A stretch of DNA of 64,000 bases from Arthrobacter ruber (GCF_002954225.1 NZ_PPTH01000014.1:1-64000); one strand, 5' to 3'; shown: positions 20,920 to 30,240, counted from the first letter of the stretch. The notes: generated from the letters alone by a model not told the origin. A program made the numbers and translations.

Positions 20920-21239
20920 GTACCTCGATCAACCACTCCGTTCGTCGCCCCTGGGCCTCGGGCTACTCCGTGTCGCCGTATGGGGCGCGCGGGGCGGGCG
21001 GCGACTCCGCGCACGTACGGCGCTGCTGCTCCTGCTGGTTCACGCCCATCGAGGATCCGTGCCTTCCGGGGACCACCGGCGCCTGCCGGAGGGGTACGCC
21101 GTCGATCCCTGTCCCCGTGACCGTCCACCGTAACGGTGCCCGATGCCGATGGGAAGCCGCCGGGAGGTACGCCCGGCCCCTTGTCCCGGCGCACTCCGGG
21201 TGCCTAGGGTCGGTGCAGGTCACGAGCGCAGGGAGAGGC
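20920..21239. other. Gene-free stretch between the WYL regulator and the metallo-hydrolase
   Basis: These 320 bases hold no reading frame I can support on either strand. Frames that cross it are extensions of neighbouring genes with Arg/Gly/Pro-rich, non-protein-like composition. Base composition is close to the flanks. The last 30 bases carry the leader and the GGGAGAGG ribosome site of the next gene. No hairpin or repeat stood out. Confidence 0.5.
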
Positions 21240-21983
21240 ATGATCAGGACGGACATCGCCCCGGGGATCCACTTCATCGAACACGCCAGGACCAACGTCT
21301 ACCTCGTCGAGGACGACGACGGCCTGCTGCTGGTGGACACGGGCCTGCCCCGGTCCAAGACCCTGCTGCTCGAGGCGCTCAGCCGGATCGGCCGGTCCGT
21401 GCAGGACATCCGCGCCGTGATCCTCACGCACGGGCACTTCGACCACGTGGGCACCGCCGAGCATCTGCGCTCGCGCTACGGCATCCCCGTGTACTGCCAC
21501 CCCGACGACGCCTTCATCGCGGCGCACCCCTACCGCTACGAGCGGGAACGGACCCCCTTCGTCTACCCGCTGCGCCACGCGCGGTCCGTCCCGGGCCTGC
21601 TGCACATGGCCGTCGCCGGCGCCGTCGCCGTCAAGGGTGTGGAGGACACGCTCCCGCTGACGCCCGAGGCCGCCGCGGCCCTGCCCGGCGCACCCCTGCT
21701 GGTCCCGACGCCGGGCCACACCAAGGGCCACTGCGGCCTGCACTTCCCGGACCGCGATGCCGTGATCAGCGGCGACGCCCTCGTGACGCGCGACCCCTAC
21801 ACGGGCCGCCCCGGACCGCAGGTCGTGGCGATGGCCGCGACCGCGGACTTCGACACGGCCCTGCGTTCGCTCGAGGCGCTGCGTTCCACCGCCGCGGGCA
21901 CGGTCCTGCCGGGGCACGGTTTCCCCTGGCTCGCCGGCGTGGACTCAGCGGTGGCCCAGGCCGCCGAGGTGGGCCGCCACTAG
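21240..21983 (+). CDS. Metallo-beta-lactamase fold hydrolase
   Basis: The 247-aa protein carries the zinc-binding pattern THGHFDHVG (HxHxDH), PTPGHTKGH, SGDALVT (Asp) and a late LPGHGFPW. This is the glyoxalase II/lactonase-like branch, and substrates range from thioesters to lactones. GGGAGAGG is followed immediately by the ATG at 21240. A short hydrophobic segment, LLHMAVAGAVAVKG, sits in the middle. The phospholipase D family gene follows after 50 bases. Confidence 0.9.
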   Translation: MIRTDIAPGIHFIEHARTNVYLVEDDDGLLLVDTGLPRSKTLLLEALSRIGRSVQDIRAVILTHGHFDHVGTAEHLRSRYGIPVYCHPDDAFIAAHPYRYERERTPFVYPLRHARSVPGLLHMAVAGAVAVKGVEDTLPLTPEAAAALPGAPLLVPTPGHTKGHCGLHFPDRDAVISGDALVTRDPYTGRPGPQVVAMAATADFDTALRSLEALRSTAAGTVLPGHGFPWLAGVDSAVAQAAEVGRH

Positions 21984-22033
21984 GACCAGCACGGGTCGCC
22001 GGCCGGGTGCACACGGGGCGATACGCTGGGCTC

Positions 22034-23290
22034 ATGAGCTGGAGCAAGCGTCGGACCGTCATGGGATTCGCCCGCGTCACGGTGAAGCGGGCGGTGATCT
22101 CGGTGGTCGCGGCGCAGGCCGTGGTGATCGGCGGGCTCGTGGGCGTGGACACCTACCAGAAGCGCCGGCGCACCCGGCGTCCCGGCTTCCCCCAGCCGGG
22201 GACCTTCTCCACCAGGATCGGCACCACGGACACCACGGTGTACACGTTCGGTGAGGACCTCTTCGAGGCGATGATCGCCGCCATCGACGGCGCCCGGCAC
22301 CAGGTGCTGCTCGAGACGTACATCTGGAAGGGCGACGACGTCGGTGCACGGTTCCGCGATGCGGTGAACCGGGCCGCCGAGCGGGGCGTGAAGGTCTTCG
22401 TCATCTACGACGGCTTCGCGAACCTCGTGGTCAACCCGTTCTTCTACTCCTTCCACCCCCTCGTCAACGTCTACCGCTTCCCCGTCCTCCGCCCCTCGAT
22501 CATCTTCACCAACATCCGCGGCACGGGCTTCGACCACCGCAAGGTACTCGTGGTCGACGACGAGGTGGGCTTCGTGGGCGGGTACAACATCGGCTCGCTC
22601 TACGCGACGAAGTGGCGTGACACGCACCTCGAGCTCCGCGGCCCGTCGGTCTGGGAGCTCCGCGAGGCGTTCGTCAGCCTCTGGAACCTGCGCAGCTTCC
22701 CGCGCCGGCCGGAGCTGCCCGACCTCAGCGCGTCGTTCTGGGAACCCCGCATCCGCGCGGTCAACAACATCCCGGCCAACCTGGTGTTCCCCATCCGGGG
22801 CGTGTACCTCGATGCGATCAACCGTGCCCAGAAGCACATCTTCATCACCACCGCGTACTTCATCCCCGACCGGCAGATCCACGAGGCCCTGCTGCGGGCG
22901 AGCCGCCGGGGTGTGGACGTCCGCGTGATCCTCCCCGAGGACTCCAACCACGTGGTCTCCGACTGGCTGTCCCGCGGGTTCTACTCCTCGCTGATCGGCG
23001 CCGGTGTGCAGATCCTGCTGTACCAGAACTCGATGATCCACGCGAAGACCGCGACGATCGACGGCGAGTGGAGCACGGTGGGCACGGCCAACATCGACCG
23101 TCTGAGCCTCACCGGCAACTACGAGATCAACCTCGAGATCTTCGACCGCGACCTCGCGGCCACGATGGAGAGGATCTTCGAGGTGGACTCCTCCAACAGC
23201 CGCGTGCTGACCCGGGAGGAATGGGACAGCCGACACCTCGTGGCCCGCGCCAGCGAGGCGATCATCGCGCCGCTGCGTCCGTTCCTGTAG
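22034..23290 (+). CDS. Phospholipase D family protein, cardiolipin synthase-like
   Basis: The 418-aa protein has one N-terminal membrane helix (VISVVAAQAVVIGGLVGV, about residues 19-36) and two phosphatidyltransferase domains. The first HKD motif is DHRKVLVVDDEVGFVGG, and the second is IHAKTATIDGEWSTVGTANID. Cardiolipin synthases join two phosphatidylglycerols; PLD-type lipid hydrolases share the fold, so the exact reaction is open. The two domains and the single N-terminal helix fit a ClsB/C-like enzyme. It ends 29 bases inside the convergent GntR gene. Confidence 0.88.
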   Translation: MSWSKRRTVMGFARVTVKRAVISVVAAQAVVIGGLVGVDTYQKRRRTRRPGFPQPGTFSTRIGTTDTTVYTFGEDLFEAMIAAIDGARHQVLLETYIWKGDDVGARFRDAVNRAAERGVKVFVIYDGFANLVVNPFFYSFHPLVNVYRFPVLRPSIIFTNIRGTGFDHRKVLVVDDEVGFVGGYNIGSLYATKWRDTHLELRGPSVWELREAFVSLWNLRSFPRRPELPDLSASFWEPRIRAVNNIPANLVFPIRGVYLDAINRAQKHIFITTAYFIPDRQIHEALLRASRRGVDVRVILPEDSNHVVSDWLSRGFYSSLIGAGVQILLYQNSMIHAKTATIDGEWSTVGTANIDRLSLTGNYEINLEIFDRDLAATMERIFEVDSSNSRVLTREEWDSRHLVARASEAIIAPLRPFL

Positions 23291-23984
23291 GGCCCGGGGT
23301 GAAGCGCTCGAGGTAGCCACGCTGCGAGGAGAGCACGTGCCCGGCCATCAGGCGCTCGGCCTCGGCCTCGTCCCCGGCGTCGATCGCCCCGAGGATCAGG
23401 CGGTGCTCGCCCCACGAGTGCCTGCCGCGGCTGTCCACGTCGGCCGCGTAGAGCCACTCGATCTTGCCGGAGATCTGCCGCAGCAGGGCTGCGAGGGACG
23501 CGCTGCCGCTGAGCGACGCGACGCCCAGATGGAAGCGGTTGTTCAGCTCGGGCAGGTCCGCGAGGGCGTCCGCCGCTACGGCGCGATCGCCGTCGTCCAG
23601 GACGCCGGCCAGGGTCCTGCGCGCCTCCCACCACCCGCGTCCGGGCGGCTGGCCGGCGGAGTGCGTCGCCGCCCGCCGGGCCGCGCGGCGGGCGATGGTG
23701 GCCTCGATGATGCCGCGGACGGCGAAGAGGTCCTCGGCGTCGTCGAGCGGGATCTCCGCCACGGTGGAGCCGGCGTAGGGCCTGGACTCGACGAACCCCT
23801 CCGCCTCCAGCGCACGCAGCGCCTCCCGCACCGGCACGCGCGAGACACCGTACGCGGTGGACAGCGCCGCCTCCGTCACGCGGGCGCCGGGCCGCAGGGC
23901 ACCGAGGATGATGTCCCGCCGGATGGCGTCGAGGACGCGCTGCGGCGCCGGGTCCTGTCCGGGCTGCGGCGCCGGGTCAGCCAT
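23262..23984 (-). CDS. GntR family transcriptional regulator, FCD type
   Basis: The 240-aa protein has a GntR winged helix (ILGALRPGARVTEAALSTAYGVSRVPVREALRAL region, about residues 24-60) and an all-helical FCD ligand domain with Asp/His residues such as LNNRFHLGVASL and WGEHRLILGAID. Such regulators respond to organic acids or amino-acid-derived metabolites. Its ATG overlaps the stop of the gamma-glutamyltransferase gene (TGATG), so the two are translationally coupled. It probably controls that gene through the GTATAC sites upstream of it. Confidence 0.92.
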   Translation of the reverse strand: MADPAPQPGQDPAPQRVLDAIRRDIILGALRPGARVTEAALSTAYGVSRVPVREALRALEAEGFVESRPYAGSTVAEIPLDDAEDLFAVRGIIEATIARRAARRAATHSAGQPPGRGWWEARRTLAGVLDDGDRAVAADALADLPELNNRFHLGVASLSGSASLAALLRQISGKIEWLYAADVDSRGRHSWGEHRLILGAIDAGDEAEAERLMAGHVLSSQRGYLERFTPGPTGTDAAAR

Positions 23985-25789
23985 CAGCGTCCCGCAGCAT
24001 AGCCCTGTGCTCCTCGCGGGTTGGCGGCCGCGGAGAGCACGCCGGTCCCGTGGTCCTTCGTCACCGAGGACAGCCTTCCGAGCGACCAGTCCCCCGCGCG
24101 CGTGACGACATGGCCCCGGCGTTCGAGCTCCGCGATGACGTCCTCGCCGAGCCGGTCCTCCACCACGGCGCCCCCGGGCTCCCAGGTGCGCGGCCAGAAG
24201 GAGCCGGGGATGGAGGTGGTGTGCAGTGACGGCGCGTCGATGGCCTGCTGCGGCGTGTATCCGCCCACGATGGTGCGGAGGATGTAGAGCAGCTGCCACT
24301 GGTCCTGCTGGTCGCCGCCCGGCGAGCCGAGAGCCACGACGGTCTTGCCGTCCTCGAGGATCAGCGTGGGCGTGAGGGTGGTGCGGGGGCGCTTGCCGGC
24401 CGTCAGGGTGGACGGGCCGCCGTCCTCCAGCCAGGTCATCTGCAGCCGCGAGCCGAGGCAGAAGCCCAGCTCGGGGATGGTCGGGGAGGACTGCAGCCAC
24501 CCGCCGCTGGGCGTCGCGGACACCATGTTGCCGTGCGCGTCGACCACGTCGATGTGGCACGTGTCGCCGCGCGTCTCGCCGCTGCTGGACACCGTGGGCT
24601 CACCCACTCCGGCGAAACCGCCGCCGCCCACGAGGGCGGGCGGCGTGTACTCGGTGCGCAGCGGCGGGATGAACGGCTCGACGCCGGGCACGGTCCCGGG
24701 CCGGAAGTCCAGGGACGCCTCGTCGGTGATCAGGGCGCGGCGCTCGGCGGCGTACTCGGCCGAGAGCAGGTACTCCAGGGGCACCTCGGCGTCACCGTAG
24801 TACGCCTCGCGGTCCGCGATGGCGAGTTTCTGCGCCTCGAGGATGGTGTGTGCGCCGAGGGCGGTGGACGGGTCGAGCCGTTCGTCGTCGAACCCGTCGA
24901 GGATCGCGAGGGTCTGCAGCAGCGCCGGTCCCTGGCCCCACGGGCCCGTCTTGGCGATGGTGTGACCACGGAACTCGAGGGTGGCCGCTTCCTCGTAACC
25001 CGCCTCGAAGGCGGCGAAGTCCTCGACCGTGATGACGCCGGCGTGGTCGAGCCCGGAGGAGTGCCGGTGCGGCACGGCCACGAACGCGGCGGAGGCCTGC
25101 GCCACGAGCCCCGTGCGCCACTCGCGCCGTGCGGCGTCGATGCGCTCCTCGCGGCTGGCACCGTCGGCGGCCGCGCCGACGAGTGACTCGAGGACGCGCG
25201 CGTAGGCCTCGTTGCGGATCACCTCGCCCTCGCGCGGCGGCCTGCCCTCGGGCATCCAGAGGGCCGCCGACGTAGGCCAGTGCTCCGTGAAGAGGTCCGC
25301 GACTGCGGCGATGGTCGCCCCGACGCGCCCCACGACCGGGTGGCCGTCCCGCGCGTACCCGATCGCGAAGTCGAGCACCTCCCCCACCTCCCACGTCCCG
25401 TGGTCACGCAGCAGGAGGAGCCAGGCGTCCACGGCGGCGGGGACGGCGGCGGCGAGGGCGCCGGCACCCGGGACGAGCTCGAGACCCTCGGCGAGGTAGT
25501 GCTCCCGCGTGGCGGCGGCCGGTGCCGGGCCCTGGCCCATGAGGACGGTCGCCCGGCCGGGATCCGCGGCGGTCGCGAACACGCCGGTCATGTCGCCCCC
25601 GGGTCCGTTGAGGTGCGGTTCGACGACGTGCAGCACGAACGCCCCGGCGACGGCGGCGTCGAAGGCGTTGCCGTCGCGCTCGAGCACGGCCTGGGCGGAG
25701 GCGGTGGCCAGCCAGTGCGTGGACGCGCTCATGCCGAAGGTGCCCTGGAGCGTGGGCCGTGTGGTGAAGGTGGGAGGGGGGGTATACAC
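23984..25789 (-). CDS. Gamma-glutamyltransferase family protein
   Basis: The 601-aa protein has the GGT family N-terminus (LQGTFGMSASTHWLA, NAFDAAVAGAFVLHVVEPHL, GPGGDMTGVF) and the small-subunit start with the autoprocessing Thr in RGDTCHIDVVDAHGNMVSAT. SPGGDQQDQWQLLYIL is the glycine-rich substrate loop. GGT enzymes cleave gamma-glutamyl bonds or act as cephalosporin-acylase-like hydrolases. No signal peptide is seen, so it is probably cytoplasmic, as in the YwrD-like branch. The GTG at 25789 lacks a Shine-Dalgarno. The FCD regulator gene is coupled downstream. Confidence 0.9.
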   Translation of the reverse strand: MYTPPPTFTTRPTLQGTFGMSASTHWLATASAQAVLERDGNAFDAAVAGAFVLHVVEPHLNGPGGDMTGVFATAADPGRATVLMGQGPAPAAATREHYLAEGLELVPGAGALAAAVPAAVDAWLLLLRDHGTWEVGEVLDFAIGYARDGHPVVGRVGATIAAVADLFTEHWPTSAALWMPEGRPPREGEVIRNEAYARVLESLVGAAADGASREERIDAARREWRTGLVAQASAAFVAVPHRHSSGLDHAGVITVEDFAAFEAGYEEAATLEFRGHTIAKTGPWGQGPALLQTLAILDGFDDERLDPSTALGAHTILEAQKLAIADREAYYGDAEVPLEYLLSAEYAAERRALITDEASLDFRPGTVPGVEPFIPPLRTEYTPPALVGGGGFAGVGEPTVSSSGETRGDTCHIDVVDAHGNMVSATPSGGWLQSSPTIPELGFCLGSRLQMTWLEDGGPSTLTAGKRPRTTLTPTLILEDGKTVVALGSPGGDQQDQWQLLYILRTIVGGYTPQQAIDAPSLHTTSIPGSFWPRTWEPGGAVVEDRLGEDVIAELERRGHVVTRAGDWSLGRLSSVTKDHGTGVLSAAANPRGAQGYAAGR

Positions 25790-25813
25790 GGTACGACGAT
25801 ATGCTTCGTATAC
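25782..25813. promoter_or_regulatory. Paired GTATAC sites, putative GntR/FCD operators
   Basis: GTATAC palindromes lie at 25782-25787 and 25808-25813, centres 26 bases apart, in the divergent region between the gamma-glutamyltransferase and DUF1275 genes. GTATAC cores are common in operators of FCD regulators, and the coupled FCD gene is the natural candidate. The first site touches the GTG start of the transferase. Confidence 0.5.
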
Positions 25814-25840
25814 ATTCGCGGCAAGGGACCGAGGGAGATC

Positions 25841-26566
25841 ATGGCGAAGAAGAACCGGGTGGACACGGACCGCCTCCACCTGTGGCTCATGCTCGTGCTG
25901 ACGTTCTCGACGGGGGTGATCGACGCCGTCGGCTACCTGGGGCTCGACCGCGTCTTCACGGGCAACATGACCGGCAACGTGGTGCTCCTCGGCATGGCGT
26001 TCGCAGGCGGCGACGGACTCCCGATCCTCCGGCCGGCGCTCGCCCTCGTGTTCTTCATGGTGGGGGCGGCCCTCGCCGGACGGGTGCTGCGGAAGGGTCC
26101 CGAGGGCTGGTCCGGGCGTACCTCGAGCACCCTCCTCGCGGTGACCGCGGGTCTGACGGCCCTCGCCGTCTACGTCGCGCTGGTCGACGTGCACGCCGAC
26201 GAGGTGCTGGGCAGCATCACGACGTCGGTGCTCGCCACGGTGATGGGCATCCAGGCCGCGACGGCCAAGCGCCTGAAGGTCGCCGAGATCACCACGGTGG
26301 TGGTGACGTCGACCATCACGGGCCTCGCCTCGGACTCGCGCCTCGCCGGCGGCACGAGCATCCACTGGGCCCGCCGCGCCTCGGCCATCGCGCTCATCAT
26401 GGCCGGCGCCGTCGTGGGCGCCCTGGCCCTGACGGTGGGGCTCTGGCTCGGGGTGGCGGTCTCCGCGGCGCTGTCCGCCGTCGTCACCCTCCTCGGGCAC
26501 CTGCGCCACCGCCGGGACAAGGAGGAGATGATCGCAGGGAGCGCCAAGGTAGCCGCACTACGGTAG
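25841..26566 (+). CDS. DUF1275 (YoaK) family membrane protein
   Basis: The 241-aa protein has six hydrophobic segments. It begins with the typical LMLVLTFSTGVIDAVGYLGL and FTGNMTGNVVLLGMA, then shows VMGIQAATAKRLKVAEITTVVVT, all hallmarks of DUF1275. Members are integral membrane proteins of unclear transport function. GAGGGAG precedes the ATG. It is divergent from the gamma-glutamyltransferase and shares its control region. The CPBP gene starts 5 bases after its stop. Confidence 0.92.
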   Translation: MAKKNRVDTDRLHLWLMLVLTFSTGVIDAVGYLGLDRVFTGNMTGNVVLLGMAFAGGDGLPILRPALALVFFMVGAALAGRVLRKGPEGWSGRTSSTLLAVTAGLTALAVYVALVDVHADEVLGSITTSVLATVMGIQAATAKRLKVAEITTVVVTSTITGLASDSRLAGGTSIHWARRASAIALIMAGAVVGALALTVGLWLGVAVSAALSAVVTLLGHLRHRRDKEEMIAGSAKVAALR

Positions 26567-26570
26567 GACC

Positions 26571-27932
26571 ATGGAACAGGTCGACCGGCAGTACGAATTC
26601 CACCGCCTCGCTCTTGCGTGGCCGCAGCACCGCTGGTGGAGGCCGCTGCTCACGGCGCTGCTCGGGTTCGTGTTCTACACCGTCTTCGTGCTGGTGGTCC
26701 TGGTGACCGGCGTGGTCCTCGCCGCCCTCTCCCCCACCGGCATCGAGCCCTATTCCGACGCCCTGACCGTGCTGGACCTCGGCAACCCGGTGACGTTCGC
26801 CTTCACCCTGGTGTCGCTGATCCTGATGATCCCGGCCCTGGCGCTCGCCGTGCTGATCACGGGACCGCGGCCCATCGGCCTGCTCTCCTCCGTGGCCGGG
26901 CGCATCCGCTGGCGCTGGCTCGCCGTCTGTGCCGGCGCCGCGCTGGCGGTGTCCCTGGCGGGTCTCGCGGTCTCGGTCGGGATCGGTCTCCTGTTCCCTG
27001 CGGAGGCGGCGCCCGAACCCGTCCAGCAGGACACCACGTATCTGCCCCTCATGCTGGCCCTGACCCTTCTGGCCGTTCCGTTCCAGGCTGCCGCGGAGGA
27101 GTACGTGTTCCGGGGCTTCCTCATGCAGGCCATCGGCACCTGGCTGCGGCACCCCGCCTTCGCGATCCTGCTCCCGGTGCCGCTCTTCGTCCTCGGCCAC
27201 ACCTACGATCCGTTCGGCCAGATCACCGTCGCGCTCTTCGCCGTCGTCTTCGGATGGCTCAGCTGGCGCACCGGGGGGTTGGAGGCGGCGATCGCAGCCC
27301 ACGCGATCAACAACATGACCGTCTTCGGGCTCGGCGCCCTGGGACTGGTGGACGTGAACTCCTCCGAGGGCTCGGTGGGCGGGCTCGTCGTGTCGGCACT
27401 CACCATGGGTGCGACGGCCGCCGTCATCGTGCGGCTCGCGGACCGCCGCGGGATCGAGCGCACGCGCACGGTGGCACCGCAGCCGCTGCTGCAGCCGGTC
27501 GGTCCGTCGCCGGTGTACGCACAGGCCGGGGTGGGAGGCCAGGGACCGGCATGGGCCCCGTTCCAGGTCCCGGCCACGTCTTGGTCCGGTGCCTACGATT
27601 CGTCGCAGTACGACTCCTCACGCTATGCGCCCGCACCAGGAACGGCACCGGCACCGTCGTACGCACGCCCGACGGCGCCGCCGGAACCGCAACCGGAACC
27701 GCAACCGCAACCGCAACCGCAACCGCAACCGCAACCGCAACCATATCGCCAGCCGAAGCCCCAGCCGACCGCAGGTGCGCACGCACCCGCTGCGCCCGGG
27801 ACCGGACGGGACCACAGCACCGACCGCCACCCCTCCGGTCCGGCGCACCCGGCGGGTCCCGGCCATCCCTCCGGCACCCCACACCCCGCCGGACCGGGCC
27901 ACCCCGGGGCTGCGGGCCACCGGGCGGACTGA
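26571..27932 (+). CDS. CPBP family intramembrane metalloprotease with Pro/Gln-rich tail
   Basis: The 453-aa protein has about eight membrane helices in its first 300 residues. The CPBP catalytic motifs are present: AEEYVFRGF (EExxxR), FVLGHTYD (FxxxH) and AHAINN (HxxxN). The family includes Abi proteins and type II CAAX-prenyl-protease relatives. The C-terminal 150 residues are unlike the family core: a (PQ)n run coded by CCGCAA hexamers, then His/Pro/Gly repeats. The last 20 codons plus stop lie in a 62-base tandem duplication. The tail is probably cytoplasmic and disordered. Confidence 0.88.
   Translation: MEQVDRQYEFHRLALAWPQHRWWRPLLTALLGFVFYTVFVLVVLVTGVVLAALSPTGIEPYSDALTVLDLGNPVTFAFTLVSLILMIPALALAVLITGPRPIGLLSSVAGRIRWRWLAVCAGAALAVSLAGLAVSVGIGLLFPAEAAPEPVQQDTTYLPLMLALTLLAVPFQAAAEEYVFRGFLMQAIGTWLRHPAFAILLPVPLFVLGHTYDPFGQITVALFAVVFGWLSWRTGGLEAAIAAHAINNMTVFGLGALGLVDVNSSEGSVGGLVVSALTMGATAAVIVRLADRRGIERTRTVAPQPLLQPVGPSPVYAQAGVGGQGPAWAPFQVPATSWSGAYDSSQYDSSRYAPAPGTAPAPSYARPTAPPEPQPEPQPQPQPQPQPQPQPYRQPKPQPTAGAHAPAAPGTGRDHSTDRHPSGPAHPAGPGHPSGTPHPAGPGHPGAAGHRAD
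27681..27743. repeat. CCGCAA hexanucleotide repeat inside the CPBP gene
   Basis: About ten near-perfect CCG(C/G)AA units code for alternating Pro and Gln/Glu. Such runs change length readily by slippage without breaking the frame, because each unit is two codons. Confidence 0.75.
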
Positions 27933-27994
27933 CCGGCACCCCGCACCCCGCCGGACCGAGCCACCCCGGGGCTGCGGGCCACCGGGCGGACTGA
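27871..27994. repeat. 62-base tandem duplication across the CPBP stop codon
   Basis: Unit 1 (27871-27932) includes the last codons and TGA stop of the CPBP gene. Unit 2 (27933-27994) repeats it with two visible differences, and the first 10 bases of a third copy follow. Since 62 is not a multiple of three, the copy is outside the frame and untranslated. Confidence 0.85.
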
Positions 27995-28018
27995 CCGGCA
28001 CCCGGACACGCCGGGCGT

Positions 28019-28690
28019 TCAGCCCTCGACCCGCAGGCCCATGCTCTCCGCGAGGAAGGGCGCCAGCAGCTGCAGCTGGTACTCGTCGACCGTCACACCC
28101 CGCAGGCCGTCGATCCCCTGGATACCCCGGAAGCTGCTGGTACGCAGGTCGGTGTCCCTGAGCTGCGCACCGTCGAGGGTGAGCGTCCCGATGGTGCAGT
28201 CCGTCAGGGCCAGGCGCGTAGCGCGTACGCCCGTGAGGTCCAGCTCGCCGATGATGCAGCCGCTCACCAGGACATCCGTGAGCCGGGCAGCGCGGAGATT
28301 GACGTAGTCGAGCTTCCCGCCGTCGAGGTGGACGCCGTCGAGCGTGCTGTCGTACAGCTCCGCGGAGCCCCACCGCGTACTGCGCAGCGACGTCTCGCGC
28401 CAGCTGCTGCGCGGGGCCCGGAAGACCGGGGCGAAGAGGTCCTGGAACGCGCACTCGATGAAGCGGGCTCCGCGCAGGTCCGTGTCGTTCAGGGACACGC
28501 CCTCGAGGACGCACTCCTGCAGAGTGATGCCGGCGAGCTCCCCACCGTCCAGATCCGCGCGCTCGTAGCGCTCACCTTCGCGATGGTCGCCGTCGAGCAG
28601 GCGGGGCTCCGCCACGAGGGTCGCACCCCGCGGAGCCCTGAGGGACAGGCGCGGTGCGGTGGTCGTGCTGCGTGCTGGTGGCCGTGGCAT
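28019..28690 (-). CDS. Pentapeptide-repeat protein
   Basis: The 223-aa protein has a right-handed beta-helix pattern A(D/N)LxG from about residue 45 onward (YERADLDGGEL, SLNDTDLRGARFIECAF, HLDGGKLDYVNLRAARLTD, QLRDTDLRTSSFRG). Pentapeptide-repeat proteins act as DNA-gyrase protectors, scaffolds or membrane-associated structural proteins; no function can be assigned. I chose the ATG at 28690 (MPRPPARSTTTAP), because the codons upstream are much poorer in GC at the third position. It is divergent from the APC permease gene. Confidence 0.8.
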   Translation of the reverse strand: MPRPPARSTTTAPRLSLRAPRGATLVAEPRLLDGDHREGERYERADLDGGELAGITLQECVLEGVSLNDTDLRGARFIECAFQDLFAPVFRAPRSSWRETSLRSTRWGSAELYDSTLDGVHLDGGKLDYVNLRAARLTDVLVSGCIIGELDLTGVRATRLALTDCTIGTLTLDGAQLRDTDLRTSSFRGIQGIDGLRGVTVDEYQLQLLAPFLAESMGLRVEG

Positions 28691-28788
28691 TACTTCATCA
28701 AACCATCCGCCGGAGTCGAACGGTTCACCTTCCATCATCCATCCCCTACAGTGGGCACCCCCTGTACCGCACGAGGATGGGAGTCGCC

Positions 28789-30240
28789 ATGAAGACATCG
28801 GACAGCACGCCGGGCCCCGAGGGCGGACAGGAGGCCTCCCTCCTCAAGGTCCTGGGGAACTGGGATGCCCTCGCCCTCGGGTTCGGAGCGATGATCGGCT
28901 TCGGGTGGGTGGTCCTCACCGGCGGCTGGATCGCTTCCGCGGGTACCGGCGGCGCCGTCCTCGCGATGATCACCGGCGGCGTGATCATGGGCGTCGTCGG
29001 CCTGACCTACGCGGAGCTGACGGCGGCGATGCCGAAGGCGGGCGGTGAGCACAACTTCCTGCTCAGGGGCATGGGCCCGCACTGGTCCTTCATCGGATCC
29101 TGGGCCATCACCGGCGGCTACGTGACGATCGTCGCCTTCGAGGCCGTGGCGCTGCCGCGAACCGCCGAATACATCTTCCCGGGCCTCAGCCGCATTCCCC
29201 TCTGGACCGTCGCCGGGGACGAGGTACACCTCACCTGGGCGCTCATCGGCGCCGTCGCGGCCGTCGTGATCACGCTGATCAACATCCGCGGCGTCAAGAT
29301 CGCCGGCACCGCGCAGACCTTCGTGGTCGTGTTCCTGCTGGTCATCGGGCTGATCCTGGTCGTCGGCAGCTTCACGGGTGGTTCGACGGCGAACATGCAG
29401 CCCTTCTTCACGGGCGGGTCCGCGGGCTTCTTCGCCGTCCTCGTGGTGGTGCCGTTCCTGTTCGTCGGTTTCGACGTCATCCCGCAGTCCGCGGAGGAGG
29501 TGGACATCCCCGCCCGGCAGATCGGCCGGCTCGTGGTCGTCGCCGTCGTCCTCGCGACCATCTGGTACGTGATGACCATTCTGACGACGTCCTCCGCCAT
29601 GCCCGCGGACGAGCTCGCCACCGCGGACATCGCGACCGCGGACGCCATGGGTGCTATGTTCGGCACCGACATCATGGCGAACATCCTCATAGCAGGCGGG
29701 ATCGCGGGAATCCTCACCTCCTGGAACTCGCTGCTGCTGGGCGCGTCCCGCCTCATGTACTCCATGTCCCGCTCCGGGATGCTCCCCCGCTGGTTCGGTG
29801 TGCTGCACCCCCGTTACCGGACGCCGGTGAACGCCCTGATCTTCATCGGCGCCCTGTCGTTCGCGGCCCCGTTCTTCGGCACGCAGATGCTCGGCTGGCT
29901 GGTGGACTCCGGCGCACCGAGCATCGTGCTCGCCTACATCCTCGTGGCGCTCGTCTTCGTGATCCTCCGCCGGCGCGAACCGAACATGGACCGTCCCCTG
30001 CGCGTCGGCGGAGCAGGCAGCGGAGGGACCGTGATCGGCTGGATCGCCGTGGTTCTCTGCGTGGGGCTGCTGAGCCTCTACCTGCCGGGGATGCCCGCGG
30101 CCCTGACACCGCCCCCGTGGATCCTGTTCGGCCTGTGGTGGGTCCTCGGGATCGTGTTCCTGCTGCGCATCCCGCGCGGGGTGGCACCGGGGCACGACGC
30201 CGAGGAGCGGCTGCTCGACCGTCTCGCGCAGCGCCGCTGA
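28789..30240 (+). CDS. APC superfamily amino acid permease
   Basis: The 483-aa protein has 12 hydrophobic segments. The N-terminal region NWDALALGFGAMIGFGWVVL contains the unwound glycine motif (GxG in TM1) of APC carriers. Later come LTYAELTAAMPKAGGEHNF, VGFDVIPQSAEEVDIPARQI (TM6 and the following loop) and WNSLLLGASRLMYSMSRSGM. It imports amino acids or related amines by proton or sodium coupling; the substrate is unknown. GGGAG at 5-base spacing supports the ATG at 28789. Confidence 0.92.
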   Translation: MKTSDSTPGPEGGQEASLLKVLGNWDALALGFGAMIGFGWVVLTGGWIASAGTGGAVLAMITGGVIMGVVGLTYAELTAAMPKAGGEHNFLLRGMGPHWSFIGSWAITGGYVTIVAFEAVALPRTAEYIFPGLSRIPLWTVAGDEVHLTWALIGAVAAVVITLINIRGVKIAGTAQTFVVVFLLVIGLILVVGSFTGGSTANMQPFFTGGSAGFFAVLVVVPFLFVGFDVIPQSAEEVDIPARQIGRLVVVAVVLATIWYVMTILTTSSAMPADELATADIATADAMGAMFGTDIMANILIAGGIAGILTSWNSLLLGASRLMYSMSRSGMLPRWFGVLHPRYRTPVNALIFIGALSFAAPFFGTQMLGWLVDSGAPSIVLAYILVALVFVILRRREPNMDRPLRVGGAGSGGTVIGWIAVVLCVGLLSLYLPGMPAALTPPPWILFGLWWVLGIVFLLRIPRGVAPGHDAEERLLDRLAQRR

